The position numbers and the translations under genes are program-made. Below the pieces are notes generated by a model, which worked only from the letters and a program-made list of their open reading frames with translations, did no database searches and was not told the origin of the DNA. Below, piece after piece: positions 9,360 to 17,835 of a stretch of 56,362 bases of DNA; within the stretch, counting starts at the first letter, position 1; each line of letters starts with the position of its first letter. Source of the DNA: an uncultured Eubacteriaceae bacterium (GTDB lineage: Bacteria; Bacillota; Clostridia; Lachnospirales; CAG-274); NCBI GenBank assembly GCA_946497035.1, contig CAMMIW010000015.1, forward strand, positions 1 through 56,362, in the 5' to 3' direction.

Positions 9360-10535
9360 TTATTTATTTATAAAACTTTTTTCTATATTTATTATACATC
9401 TATATTTATTATCTAAAGCCTTTACATTTTCTTTTATATCACATATAAGGCTTTTTTCTTTTTCTTTTGAAAAATTGTAAGGTATAACTAAATCAAATAT
9501 AAAGTTTATTCTATTTTCTCCTTCTACTAACCTATGATCGTGGGTGTCTAAATCTTCGTCATAATTTTTAAAAACATCTCTTATAGCATTTAAAATAGTT
9601 TGTATTCTTTCATCATTTATATTTACAGGATCTATATGAATAGTTAAAAATATGTTAAGCTCATCTTGTATACGTTTTTCTATAAAATCTACCACATCGT
9701 GACATTGAACTATATCTATATTGTTAGGCACTTCCACGTGTAAAGAGGCGATACTTTTGTTAGGCCCATAATTATGCACAAGTATATCGTGAACACCTAT
9801 TACCTCTTCATAGCTTAAAGCAATAGCTTTTATTTTTTCTGCCAATTCGTTATCTATAGCCTCGCCTAAAAGAGGAGATAAAGTTTCTTTGGCAAGGTTA
9901 AAACCAGAATACATTAAAAATAAAGCTACAAAAATACCAAAATATCCATCTAAATTTAAGCTAAAAAGTTTAAATATAATTAAAGATAGTATAGTTACAG
10001 ATGTAACGATAACATCATTTCTACTATCTGTAGCAGTTGCTATTAAAGAGTGGGAATTTATTAATATACCTAATTTTTTGTTAAAAAAAGATTGCCATAG
10101 TTTTATTATAATGGTTATTAATAAAATAAAAATAGTAGAATAACTAAAAGATATATCTTCAGGGCTTATTACTTTAAAAAATGATGTTCTTAAAAATTCA
10201 AAACCTATAAGCATTATTATAAAAGAAACTATAAGTCCAGATATATATTCCATTCTACCGTGGCCAAAGGGGTGTTCTTCATCTGCTGGTTTTGCCCCTA
10301 GCTTAAAGCCAATTAATGTAATTATAGATGATAAACTATCAGATAGGTTGTTAAAAGAATCTGCCATTATAGCAACGCTATTTATAAAAACACCAACTAA
10401 AAATTTTATAATAAATAGAAAAACATTGCTAAATATACCAACAAAGCTACCAAGCTCACCATATTTTTTTCTAACGTTTTCATCTTTTATATTTTTATAA
10501 TCTTTTATAAATAATTTTATTAATAAATTTGTCAT
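9360..10535 (-). CDS. Cation diffusion facilitator family efflux protein
   Basis: A 391-residue CDF transporter that exports divalent cations (Zn, Fe, Mn or Co) in exchange for protons. The start at 10535 is chosen because GGGGAGGG (10541-10548 region on this strand) sits just upstream; the longer frame to 10562 would contain that site. Six membrane segments are followed by a cytoplasmic metal-sensing domain. Family hallmarks: ADSFNNLSDSL in TM2, HPFGHGRMEY after it, TDSRNDVIVT in TM5, and a C-terminal domain with HVEVP and HIDPVNIND. The extra approx. 90 C-terminal residues after HIDP form the second small domain seen in the MamB/YdfM-like Clostridia members. First gene of a three-gene transcript with the DNA translocase. 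The DxxxD metal site does not decide the metal. Confidence 0.88.
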   Translation of the reverse strand: MTNLLIKLFIKDYKNIKDENVRKKYGELGSFVGIFSNVFLFIIKFLVGVFINSVAIMADSFNNLSDSLSSIITLIGFKLGAKPADEEHPFGHGRMEYISGLIVSFIIMLIGFEFLRTSFFKVISPEDISFSYSTIFILLITIIIKLWQSFFNKKLGILINSHSLIATATDSRNDVIVTSVTILSLIIFKLFSLNLDGYFGIFVALFLMYSGFNLAKETLSPLLGEAIDNELAEKIKAIALSYEEVIGVHDILVHNYGPNKSIASLHVEVPNNIDIVQCHDVVDFIEKRIQDELNIFLTIHIDPVNINDERIQTILNAIRDVFKNYDEDLDTHDHRLVEGENRINFIFDLVIPYNFSKEKEKSLICDIKENVKALDNKYRCIINIEKSFINK

Positions 10536-10570
10536 TATTACCCTCCCCAAAAATAATAACATTAATAAAA

Positions 10571-10599
10571 ATTATAACAAATTAAGCAATATAAAACAA
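10571..10599 (-). promoter_or_regulatory. Promoter of the cation efflux - translocase operon
   Basis: On the minus strand TTGTTT (10599-10594), 17 bp, TATAAT (10576-10571), about 36 bp before the efflux gene start. Confidence 0.6.
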
Positions 10600-10611
10600 G
10601 TATTTTTATTG

Positions 10612-10640
10612 TCGACATATAACTATTTTTATGATATACT
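10612..10640 (+). promoter_or_regulatory. Promoter of purK-purE
   Basis: TCGACA (10612-10617), a 17-bp spacer and TATACT (10635-10640). The 38-nt leader is too short for a purine riboswitch. Confidence 0.55.
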
Positions 10641-10678
10641 ATCAATAAATATTTTTTCATTAGGAGTGTTTTTATAAT

Positions 10679-11842
10679 ATGAGTTTTTATCCCTTAAATA
10701 AAAAAATAGGCATAATAGGTGGTGGCCAGCTTGGCAAAATGATGATACTAGAAGCTAAAAAATTTGGCTGTCATATAGTTATATTAGATCCAACAAAAAA
10801 CTGTCCTGCTAGTAGTATTTGTGATGAGCATATAGTTGCTAATTTTTCAGATAAAGAAGCTATATATTTATTAGCTAAAAAATGTGATGTTATAACATAT
10901 GAATTTGAGCATATAGATTATAGCTGTCTTATAGAGCTTGAAAAATTAGGCCATAAAATTTATCCAAGCCCTAGCTCATTAAAAATTATCCAAAATAAAT
11001 TTACTCAAAAAACAGTTTTAAAAGAAAATAATATTAATGTGCCAGATTTTTACCTTGTAAAAACGATAGAAGATATAAAAAATGTTATTGAAAAATTTTC
11101 CTATCCAATAGTTTTAAAATGTTGCACAGGTGGATATGACGGAAAAGGTAATTATGTTATAAAATGTGAAGAAGATATAGAAAAAGCCTTTAATACATTA
11201 AACCCTACTTTAAATATACCTTTAATGGTTGAAAAATTTGTACCTTTTAAAATGGAAGTTTCTGTTCTTGCTTGTGGCGGCCTAAACAAAGATATAAAAG
11301 TATATCCTGTAGCAAATAACATACATATAGATAATATTTTATATAAAACACTTGTACCTGCTAATATATCAAAAGAAAGCAAAAATAAAGCTATAACTAT
11401 GGCCTATAATATTATAAATATATTTAATGGGATTGGTATGTTTTGTGTAGAATTTTTTGTAACAGAAAATGATGATATATTAGTAAATGAAATAGCACCA
11501 AGGCCTCATAATTCAGGCCATTATACTATAGAAGGTTGTATAACAAGCCAATTTGAAAACCATATAAGAGCTATTTTAGGCTTGCCATTAGGTAATACTA
11601 ACCTTTTAAAACCTTCTGTTATGATAAATCTTTTAGGCGAAGATGGCTATAAAGGTGATGCTATATTAGAAGGCCTAGAAGATGCTTTAAATATAGAAAA
11701 TGTTTTTGTTCATGTATATGGTAAAAAACAAACTGTTCCTAAAAGAAAAATGGGACATTTAACTTGCATAATGGAAGATTTAAAAAAAGCAGAAGAAAAT
11801 GCAACAAAAGCTTATAATAAATTAAAATTTATATGTGAATAA
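10679..11842 (+). CDS. purK: N5-carboxyaminoimidazole ribonucleotide synthase PurK
   Basis: A 387-residue ATP-grasp enzyme that converts AIR, ATP and bicarbonate to N5-CAIR in purine synthesis. The N-terminal nucleotide fold begins IGIIGGGQLGKMMILEAKKFG; the ATP-grasp core carries PIVLKCCTGGYDGKGN and EKFVPFKMEVSV; the C-terminal block EIAPRPHNSGHYTIEGC is diagnostic for PurK, with the metal-binding NEIAPR. Length is normal for the family. TTAGGAGTG precedes the ATG. purE follows 12 nt downstream, and the two products act one after the other, so this is a two-gene operon. No other pur genes are in the window. Confidence 0.96.
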   Translation: MSFYPLNKKIGIIGGGQLGKMMILEAKKFGCHIVILDPTKNCPASSICDEHIVANFSDKEAIYLLAKKCDVITYEFEHIDYSCLIELEKLGHKIYPSPSSLKIIQNKFTQKTVLKENNINVPDFYLVKTIEDIKNVIEKFSYPIVLKCCTGGYDGKGNYVIKCEEDIEKAFNTLNPTLNIPLMVEKFVPFKMEVSVLACGGLNKDIKVYPVANNIHIDNILYKTLVPANISKESKNKAITMAYNIINIFNGIGMFCVEFFVTENDDILVNEIAPRPHNSGHYTIEGCITSQFENHIRAILGLPLGNTNLLKPSVMINLLGEDGYKGDAILEGLEDALNIENVFVHVYGKKQTVPKRKMGHLTCIMEDLKKAEENATKAYNKLKFICE

Positions 11843-11854
11843 TAGGAGAAAATT

Positions 11855-12370
11855 ATGAGTAAAATAGGAATTATTATGGGAAGCGACTCAGACTTAAAAA
11901 TAATGAGCCAAGCTGCTAAAATTTTAGACGATTTTAACATACCTTATGAGCTTACTATCGTATCGGCACATAGAACACCTAAACGTTTATATGATTATGC
12001 AGAAAATACAAAAGCAAGAGGGATAAAAATAATTATAGCAGGAGCAGGTGGAGCAGCTCATTTACCAGGTATGGTAGCAGCTATAACTACACTACCTGTT
12101 ATTGGTGTTCCTATAAAAACAAAAACTTTAAAAGGTATAGACTCTTTATATTCTATAGTGCAGATGCCTGCCGGTATACCTGTTGCTACCGTTGCTATTA
12201 ATGGTGGCACAAATGCTGGCTTATTAGCTATACAAATGTTAGGTGCTTTTGATGAAGAAATAAATAAAAAAGTGGTTAATTATAGAGCTAGCCTAAATGA
12301 TATGGTAATAGATAAGGCAAATTGTTTAGAAAATATAGGATATAAACAATATATAGATAAAAATCTTTAG
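11855..12370 (+). CDS. purE: N5-carboxyaminoimidazole ribonucleotide mutase PurE
   Basis: A 171-residue class I PurE, which moves the carboxyl group of N5-CAIR to give CAIR. Motifs visible: [10 protein letters not shown] (phosphate binding), SAHRTPKRL with the catalytic His, and [15 protein letters not shown]; these place it in the mutase class that works with PurK, in line with the purK gene just upstream. AATAGGAG lies before the start. The octamer-forming C-terminal helix ([10 protein letters not shown]) is present, so the protein is full length. A promoter for the next gene lies 47 bp past the stop; no terminator is evident between them. Confidence 0.97.
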   Translation: MSKIGIIMGSDSDLKIMSQAAKILDDFNIPYELTIVSAHRTPKRLYDYAENTKARGIKIIIAGAGGAAHLPGMVAAITTLPVIGVPIKTKTLKGIDSLYSIVQMPAGIPVATVAINGGTNAGLLAIQMLGAFDEEINKKVVNYRASLNDMVIDKANCLENIGYKQYIDKNL

Positions 12371-12417
12371 TTTATTATATAAATATAAATAAATCGACAA
12401 AAAATTAATATTGACTA

Positions 12418-12446
12418 TTGAAAACATATACTAATTGTGTTAAAAT
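12418..12446 (+). promoter_or_regulatory. Promoter of the XRE regulator gene
   Basis: TTGAAA (12418-12423), 17 bp, TAAAAT (12441-12446), about 63 bp before the start codon at 12510. Confidence 0.55.
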
Positions 12447-12509
12447 AGTAATAATACATAACTTATATAAGGTTGTTATTATAATATTTTAATTTGGAGG
12501 TATATATAG

Positions 12510-12884
12510 ATGGATTATAATAAAATTATAGGTTCAAATATTAGGTTTGAACGTCAAAAAAGAAACCTTACTATCGATGAGCTTTCTGAAATATTAAATA
12601 TTGCCCCTGGCTTTTTAGGTTTAATCGAAAGAGGCCAAAGAGGCACTAGCATAAAAAATTTATGTAGAATAGCAAGCTTTTTTAGTATCTCTTTAGATAC
12701 ATTAATTACTTGCCCTGCAGATGAAAGTATGATAGTAAAAGAAGAACCTAGCATTGAAAAGAAAAGAACTACTATATTAACTTACATTAGCAGTATGGAT
12801 GAGCAAGAACTAGATTTTGTTATAGGAACTATGAAAAACTTTAAAAAATATGTTTCTAACAAAGAAGAAAAAGAAGAAGCATAA
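12510..12884 (+). CDS. Small XRE-family DNA-binding regulator
   Basis: A 124-residue protein with an N-terminal HTH_3 domain (residues 7-62): IGSNIRFERQKRNLTIDEL, then a recognition helix region NIAPGFLGLIERGQRGTS and a closing helix NLCRIASFFSISLDTLI. The remaining 60 residues form a helical tail (TILTYISSMDEQELDFV) that probably mediates dimerisation, as in SinR-like and other short XRE proteins. Strong ribosome binding site TTTGGAGG. It is monocistronic, with its own promoter and terminator. Targets are unknown. It is encoded just upstream of the diguanylate cyclase pair whose promoter is covered by a long palindrome, so it is a candidate for binding there, but that is a guess from position. 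Confidence 0.85.
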   Translation: MDYNKIIGSNIRFERQKRNLTIDELSEILNIAPGFLGLIERGQRGTSIKNLCRIASFFSISLDTLITCPADESMIVKEEPSIEKKRTTILTYISSMDEQELDFVIGTMKNFKKYVSNKEEKEEA

Positions 12885-12925
12885 AAATATAACTTTCCCA
12901 AAAAATATAGATACTTTAACTATAC

Positions 12926-12958
12926 AAAGGCTGTAGATAAAATCTACGGCCTTTTTTT
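12926..12958 (+). terminator. Terminator after XRE regulator
   Basis: GGCTGTAGA (12929-12937) pairs with TCTACGGCC (12943-12951) over TAAAA with one G-U pair, flanked by AAA and followed by a T7 run. Confidence 0.85.
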
Positions 12959-13085
12959 ATATGTTATATCTACTATTTTTATAAGACTAATATTTGTATA
13001 CAATAAAAATTTATTTAGCTCTGCTTATAACCTTTTTTACACTATATTTTTTATGAATATAATTGGTATAAAGTTAAATTATTTA

Positions 13086-13114
13086 TTGTAATTTTATAAC
13101 AAATATATTATAAT
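13086..13114 (+). promoter_or_regulatory. Promoter of the GGDEF gene pair
   Basis: TTGTAA (13086-13091), exactly 17 bp, TATAAT (13109-13114). The -10 hexamer is at the centre of the 36-bp palindrome at 13093-13128. Confidence 0.6.
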
Positions 13115-13128
13115 ATATTTGTTATAAA
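13093..13128. promoter_or_regulatory. 36-bp perfect palindrome, probable operator
   Basis: Left arm TTTATAACAAATATATTA (13093-13110) is followed without spacer by its exact reverse complement (13111-13128). It covers the spacer, -10 box and probable transcription start of the GGDEF operon. The outer unit GTTATAAATA (13121-13130) recurs as a direct copy at 13151-13160 in the leader. Confidence 0.6.
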
Positions 13129-13190
13129 TATAAAATTTTTTAATAGAAGTGTTATAAATAAAATAGTTTAATATATTAAGGAGGGTAGCT

Positions 13191-14390
13191 GTGTTTCTTG
13201 CAATTTTAATATTTTTTTGCTTTAATTATTACATATTTACATATGTATCTAAAATTTTGACAGATTTTAAAAAAAATAGTCTAATTTACTTTTTTATGTC
13301 TTTAATTAATACACATTTAATGCTTATAGCCTATGATTTAAAATGTCCTTATTATATTTCTTATTTTTTTGTTTTATTTATTTTAACAATAGAGTTTTTA
13401 ATATTTTCTAAAGCTAAATTTATACAAGCTTTTTTATGCTCTGGTATAATTATCATTAATATAAGCACAATACAGCTACTAGTTATACCCATATATTCAA
13501 ATATTATAAATGTAACACCTTATGAAGTTTTTTATAATAAAGAATTATTTTTTCACTCTTTATCTATAATATTTATAATATTAACTATTATTTTTAATAT
13601 CAATATAAAATATATATCTTCTAAAGATATTGTTAAGCTATCTACAGCGCCTATGTATGCAATAATGATTTGTGGTATAGTTATCTTTATGTTATCTTAC
13701 ACAATAATAGATGTTATTGTTTTACAATCTAAACAATATTTTTCAGAATATTTGCCAGTTTTTATATCAACTCCTGTTCTTAATATAATACTTTTTTATA
13801 CATTATTTTTTTATAGTATAAAAAGTGTAAATATGGTAATGTTTAAAAGAAAATCTGATGAACTAGAACTTGTAAAAATAAAAAATAACATTAGTAAAAA
13901 AAATATAGAAGATAAAATATTAAAAGACGATTTAACAGGGTGCTATAACAGAAAATATATAATGCTAGATTTAGAAGAAAAATATAAAAATAATATTTTT
14001 AATTTTGCAATATTTTTTATAGATATAGATGGACTAAAAAATGTAAACGATACATTAGGCCACGAGATAGGTGATGAATATATATTAAATGTTAGTAAAG
14101 TTTTAATAAATTCTGTTAGAGAAGATGATATAATAGCTAGGCTTGGTGGGGATGAATTTATTATCATTGTAAACAACATAGAAGAAAAAGATGTTAACAT
14201 TGTTTTAGATAGAATAACCAAAAAAATTATTTTATTAGATAAACTAACGATAGGTTATAAAGTTTCTGCTAGCTTAGGCATTACATTTATAAATGAAGAA
14301 TTGTTAAAAACAGGTGTTGAAAATATTATTAAAATTGCTGATGATAAAATGAGGATAGAGAAAAAGTTATCAAAAGGAGAGAGATTATAA
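13191..14390 (+). CDS. Membrane-bound diguanylate cyclase with intact inhibitory site
   Basis: A 399-residue protein starting at GTG with AAGGAGGG 6 nt upstream. Residues 1-215 contain about seven membrane segments with no recognised sensor family; a short helical linker leads to a GGDEF domain at about 235-395. Catalytic features are complete: DDLTGCYNRKYI, FFIDIDGLKNVNDTLGHEIGDE and RLGGDEF. The sequence RED-D five residues before GGDEF fits the RxxD product-inhibition site. The domain should make cyclic di-GMP from GTP. The next gene, another membrane GGDEF protein, begins at the base after this stop, so they are translated from one mRNA. A palindrome covers the shared promoter. Confidence 0.9.
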   Translation: MFLAILIFFCFNYYIFTYVSKILTDFKKNSLIYFFMSLINTHLMLIAYDLKCPYYISYFFVLFILTIEFLIFSKAKFIQAFLCSGIIIINISTIQLLVIPIYSNIINVTPYEVFYNKELFFHSLSIIFIILTIIFNINIKYISSKDIVKLSTAPMYAIMICGIVIFMLSYTIIDVIVLQSKQYFSEYLPVFISTPVLNIILFYTLFFYSIKSVNMVMFKRKSDELELVKIKNNISKKNIEDKILKDDLTGCYNRKYIMLDLEEKYKNNIFNFAIFFIDIDGLKNVNDTLGHEIGDEYILNVSKVLINSVREDDIIARLGGDEFIIIVNNIEEKDVNIVLDRITKKIILLDKLTIGYKVSASLGITFINEELLKTGVENIIKIADDKMRIEKKLSKGERL

Positions 14391-15596
14391 ATGTTAAAAA
14401 TAATGGCTTTTTTATTTTTTATGGTATATCTCTATATTATTTTTTTTAATTCATCAAAATTATTTTTAAATAGTGCTAATAAAAAAATTTATATCCATTT
14501 AGCTATGTTTATAAATTTGCTTATTTTAGGCTTACTTTTTTATCTTGAAAAACCAGTGTATGAATGGTTTTTAATGGTATCTTATTTTTTATTAATAAGT
14601 ATTGAGCTTAAATTTATATATAATGATGAATGGATAAAAAATATTTTCATTACTTTATGTTTTGGGGTTAATTTTTTTGCTGTAAGATTAATATATATAT
14701 GTATACATTCTATAATGGCTAATACACCTATAAATTTAGTAGTAAAAGATTTTGAAACAATGCTATCTGTAACCGTTATAGCTTTAATAACCGTTAGCAT
14801 ATACATATTACCCCTTATTATTATGATCCCTATAAAATATATACATATGATAGTTACAGATAAAGGAAATTTAAAGTTTGGTATTATTATATTAAGTTGT
14901 ATATATATTTTTACTATGTTAAATACTTATTTTTTATATATTGAAAAAGATAGCATTTTGATGACTATATTATGGCTAAAATTTGGCATATGTAGTATAA
15001 TAGGCTTTTTTGTTGCTATTATATATTGTTATCTATTTGCTAAGCTACAATTATACGTTGTTAAAGCAGAAAATATTGAAAAAGAACTAAAAGAAGATGA
15101 AATATTATTAAAAAAATTAGAAAATGAAGCTAACTATGATTATTTTACATCTTGTTTAAAAAGAGAAAATATATATAAAAGGATAGACCATATATTAGCA
15201 GGTTTTCCATTTTTTTGCATAGCTTTTATAGATATAGACGGACTTAAAATAACAAATGATGTTTATGGCCACGATGAAGGAGATTTTTATATAAAAGCAG
15301 TTGCCGAAATATTAAATGATGAGTTTATAGGTAAAGATATAGGCCGAATAGGTGGAGATGAATTTTTAGTTGTTCTTGAACATACAGATATTTATACGGC
15401 TATGAAATGTGTTATTAGATGCTTTGAAAAGGTAGAAAATATAAGCAAAGTTTTTAATAAACCTTATAGCACATCTATAAGCTATGGTGTTATAGAAGTA
15501 ACGCCCGATAATAAACTTTCTAGAGATGAAATAATAAAATTAGCAGATATCCAAATGTATAATTTTAAAAAATCTAGGAAAAAAAATAGAAAATAA
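14391..15596 (+). CDS. Second membrane-bound diguanylate cyclase, lacking the RxxD site
   Basis: A 401-residue protein whose ATG directly abuts the TAA of the preceding gene; AAAAGGAGAG lies in that gene's last codons. Architecture matches its neighbour: about seven membrane segments (residues 1-215), a charged helical linker (ENIEKELKEDEILLKKLENEA) and a GGDEF domain (about 240-398) with NYDYFTSCLKRENIY, FIDIDGLKITNDVYGHDEGD and RIGGDEF. Residues five to eight before GGDEF are not RxxD, so product inhibition at the I-site is probably absent, unlike in the partner. The two proteins look like diverged duplicates that may form a heteromeric sensor. The gene ends at a strong terminator shared with the convergent nan cluster. 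Confidence 0.9.
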   Translation: MLKIMAFLFFMVYLYIIFFNSSKLFLNSANKKIYIHLAMFINLLILGLLFYLEKPVYEWFLMVSYFLLISIELKFIYNDEWIKNIFITLCFGVNFFAVRLIYICIHSIMANTPINLVVKDFETMLSVTVIALITVSIYILPLIIMIPIKYIHMIVTDKGNLKFGIIILSCIYIFTMLNTYFLYIEKDSILMTILWLKFGICSIIGFFVAIIYCYLFAKLQLYVVKAENIEKELKEDEILLKKLENEANYDYFTSCLKRENIYKRIDHILAGFPFFCIAFIDIDGLKITNDVYGHDEGDFYIKAVAEILNDEFIGKDIGRIGGDEFLVVLEHTDIYTAMKCVIRCFEKVENISKVFNKPYSTSISYGVIEVTPDNKLSRDEIIKLADIQMYNFKKSRKKNRK

Positions 15597-15630
15597 AGGA
15601 GATATATTTTTCTATCTCCTTTATTTTTAT
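15594..15630. terminator. Bidirectional terminator between GGDEF pair and nan cluster
   Basis: TAAAGGAGATA (15594-15604) and TATCTCCTTTA (15613-15623) form an 11-bp perfect stem, followed by TTTTTAT on the plus strand. Confidence 0.8.
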
Positions 15631-15675
15631 ATTTTTATAATAAATATTACCCTAATAATTAGAAAATAACAACTT

Positions 15676-16314
15676 TTATTTTAAAGCATCTGCAAAAGTT
15701 TTTGTTATTAATTGTGGTCTTGTTATAGCGCTACCTACAACAACTGAATATGCCCCCATATCTATAGCTCTTTTAGCTTGTTCTGGGGTATTAAAGTTAC
15801 CTTCTGCTATAACCTTTGCTTTTTTACAATCTTTTATTAATTTTTCTAATACTTCAAATTTTTCTATTTTTTTAGATTGTTCTGTATATCCTATTAGAGT
15901 AGTTCCTACATATTGAAAGCCTATTTTATCTGCTCTTATACCTTCTTCATAAGTTGATATATCTGCCATAAATTTCTGATTTTTATATTTTTCTATTATT
16001 TCTTTTAAAAAATTTTCATCTTGATTTATTGTAGCATCAACAGCTATAATATCTACACCTTCTTCTATAAGCTGCTCAACCTCTTTCATTGTTGGTGTAA
16101 TATAAGGTATAATATTTTCATAATCTTTTTTTATAATTCCAATAATAGGTAAATTTACATTTTTTTTAATCTCTTTTATGTCTTCTATACTATTAGCTCT
16201 TATACCTACTGCTCCACCTTCATATGCTGCCAATGCCATTTTACCCATTATAAAAGAACTATGCAGAGGCTCATTTTCTAAAGCCTGACACGATACTATA
16301 AGTCCTTTTTCCAT
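15676..16314 (-). CDS. nanE: N-acetylmannosamine-6-phosphate 2-epimerase NanE
   Basis: A 212-residue TIM-barrel enzyme that converts ManNAc-6-P to GlcNAc-6-P. Recognisable blocks: an N-terminal [16 protein letters not shown], the central GIIKKDYEN with the catalytic Lys, IIAVDAT, and the C-terminal phosphate-binding blocks [33 protein letters not shown]. Length is typical. It is the last gene of the sialic acid operon, 31 nt after the sialidase, with AAGGAGG upstream of its ATG, and the operon ends at the hairpin at 15594-15623. Its product feeds the nagA and nagB enzymes encoded at 42.8-44.7 kb. Confidence 0.95.
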   Translation of the reverse strand: MEKGLIVSCQALENEPLHSSFIMGKMALAAYEGGAVGIRANSIEDIKEIKKNVNLPIIGIIKKDYENIIPYITPTMKEVEQLIEEGVDIIAVDATINQDENFLKEIIEKYKNQKFMADISTYEEGIRADKIGFQYVGTTLIGYTEQSKKIEKFEVLEKLIKDCKKAKVIAEGNFNTPEQAKRAIDMGAYSVVVGSAITRPQLITKTFADALK

Positions 16315-16345
16315 AAATAAACCTCCTTATGCTTTTACTAGCTGT

Positions 16346-17815
16346 TTAGTTTTTAAGTTGTTCTAGAGTGTAAGTTTTATAGATAGATTTTGAGCCTCTT
16401 GGTGCTGTTTCATACATTATAGCAATATCATTATTTGGCAATTCTGTTAAACAAGAATATTGAAACTCACCACTATTAACTTGCTCTTTATATTTCCAAT
16501 CTACATTATATCTTGTTTTTCCTTCACTATCTTTATATTCATCTATTAATCCAACTCTTATTATACCATTATTTCTATTTGGACCTTCTGGGCTAGATAA
16601 AATTATAGCATCTTTTCCATCTACTTTTTGGCTATAATTTATAACAGATATCATACAACCAGAGCCATTATGACCATAAGGTAAGCCCTTATCTTGTTTT
16701 AAAGGTTCAAATGTTACACCACCGTCAAAGCTATCTGCATAACCTATATAACCAGCACTACCTCTAGCATACATTCTAACAGTGCCATCTGGTAATTGTA
16801 TTAATTGAGCCTCACTAGCTTTACCTGGGCTATCTTGTTGGCTTAAAGTAACTCTGTTTCCTCTGCTCCAAGTTTTTCCGTTATCATCACTATATATAAC
16901 ACCGCTTCTTTCTCCATCTTCGCTATCATATATAGGCACTAAAATTCTACCTTTGTATTCACCTTCTGTTATAGTAAGTCCTCTTCCTGGGCCTGTTCCC
17001 ATAAATCTTTCATTATCTCTTTTTAAATAATTTAAACACATTGGATCACTCCAAGTTTTACCACCATCTTCGCTTGATATAGTCCACATATAAGATGTTG
17101 AAAATACTTTAAAAATAGAATCTTTGTAAAAAATATTCATAGGAACTTCTTTACCATTGTAGCTGCCATTAGGATTTTTTTGTTTAACTTTTAATTGTTC
17201 TCCATTTTTATATAGGTTAAAATAACCGTCTACAGAATATTCTGTAGCATTACCTTGCTCATCAAATATTTTATTATCTTTTATATAATAATTAAAATTG
17301 TTAAAGTTTATTGTATCTTTGCTTGTTGTTAATGCTAAATATTTTTCACCGTTAATAGTTTTATAGCCTGAGCCTGCTTTTGCATTAGGATAACCATAGC
17401 CTGCTGGAAATACGTCTACTGTAAGATGAATTTTACCATCTAATCCTTGCACAATGTTTGTATCTATAAATGATGCACTATTAGATGTTCTACCACTATC
17501 GTTAGAATAATCTCCAAAATAATAAGGGAAAGTTGCTTCTGACCATACGTTATCTTTTAATGTCATTAAAGCTATATCAATATTGTTAGGTGAATCTGCT
17601 TCAGAGCCAAACCTTGCATCTATCGTTGCAAAAACCGTTCCATCGGCTAACGTATACATTGCAGGTATTCTATGATAGCTTGAACCTGTAGACTGCTCGT
17701 TAAAAATTTGTTGCCCACCACTATCATTATTTTGCGTAGATGCAAATGCTAAATTTGAAAAAACACTAAAACTAAATACAGAACTTAAAAATAATGCTAA
17801 AACTTTTTTCTTCAT
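16346..17815 (-). CDS. nanH: Secreted exo-alpha-sialidase (GH33)
   Basis: The ATG at 17815 (489 aa) is preferred over the in-frame GTG at 17827 because GGTGG lies between them. Residues 1-25 are a Sec signal peptide (LFLSSVFSFSVFSNLAFA), so the enzyme is exported to cut terminal sialic acid from glycans. GH33 features: HRIP near residue 50 with the first triad Arg, the acid region DARFGSEADS, Asp boxes (SSEDGGKTW, YSDDNGKTW, DSFDGGVTF), the Glu in SEAQLIQLPDG, and the nucleophile region FQYSCLTELPNND. An insertion with NGEKYL and NPNGSYNGKEVPMN between blocks matches the NanI-like clostridial group. There is no CBM40, no sortase motif and no SLH domain, so it should be released freely. A NanI-type trans-sialidase activity cannot be excluded. 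Confidence 0.93.
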   Translation of the reverse strand: MKKKVLALFLSSVFSFSVFSNLAFASTQNNDSGGQQIFNEQSTGSSYHRIPAMYTLADGTVFATIDARFGSEADSPNNIDIALMTLKDNVWSEATFPYYFGDYSNDSGRTSNSASFIDTNIVQGLDGKIHLTVDVFPAGYGYPNAKAGSGYKTINGEKYLALTTSKDTINFNNFNYYIKDNKIFDEQGNATEYSVDGYFNLYKNGEQLKVKQKNPNGSYNGKEVPMNIFYKDSIFKVFSTSYMWTISSEDGGKTWSDPMCLNYLKRDNERFMGTGPGRGLTITEGEYKGRILVPIYDSEDGERSGVIYSDDNGKTWSRGNRVTLSQQDSPGKASEAQLIQLPDGTVRMYARGSAGYIGYADSFDGGVTFEPLKQDKGLPYGHNGSGCMISVINYSQKVDGKDAIILSSPEGPNRNNGIIRVGLIDEYKDSEGKTRYNVDWKYKEQVNSGEFQYSCLTELPNNDIAIMYETAPRGSKSIYKTYTLEQLKN

Positions 17816-17835
17816 AAATATAACCACCTTTACTA

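Noticed and set aside
10641..10678. Purine riboswitch before purK
   Set aside because: The leader after the promoter is under 40 nt and lacks the conserved three-way junction.
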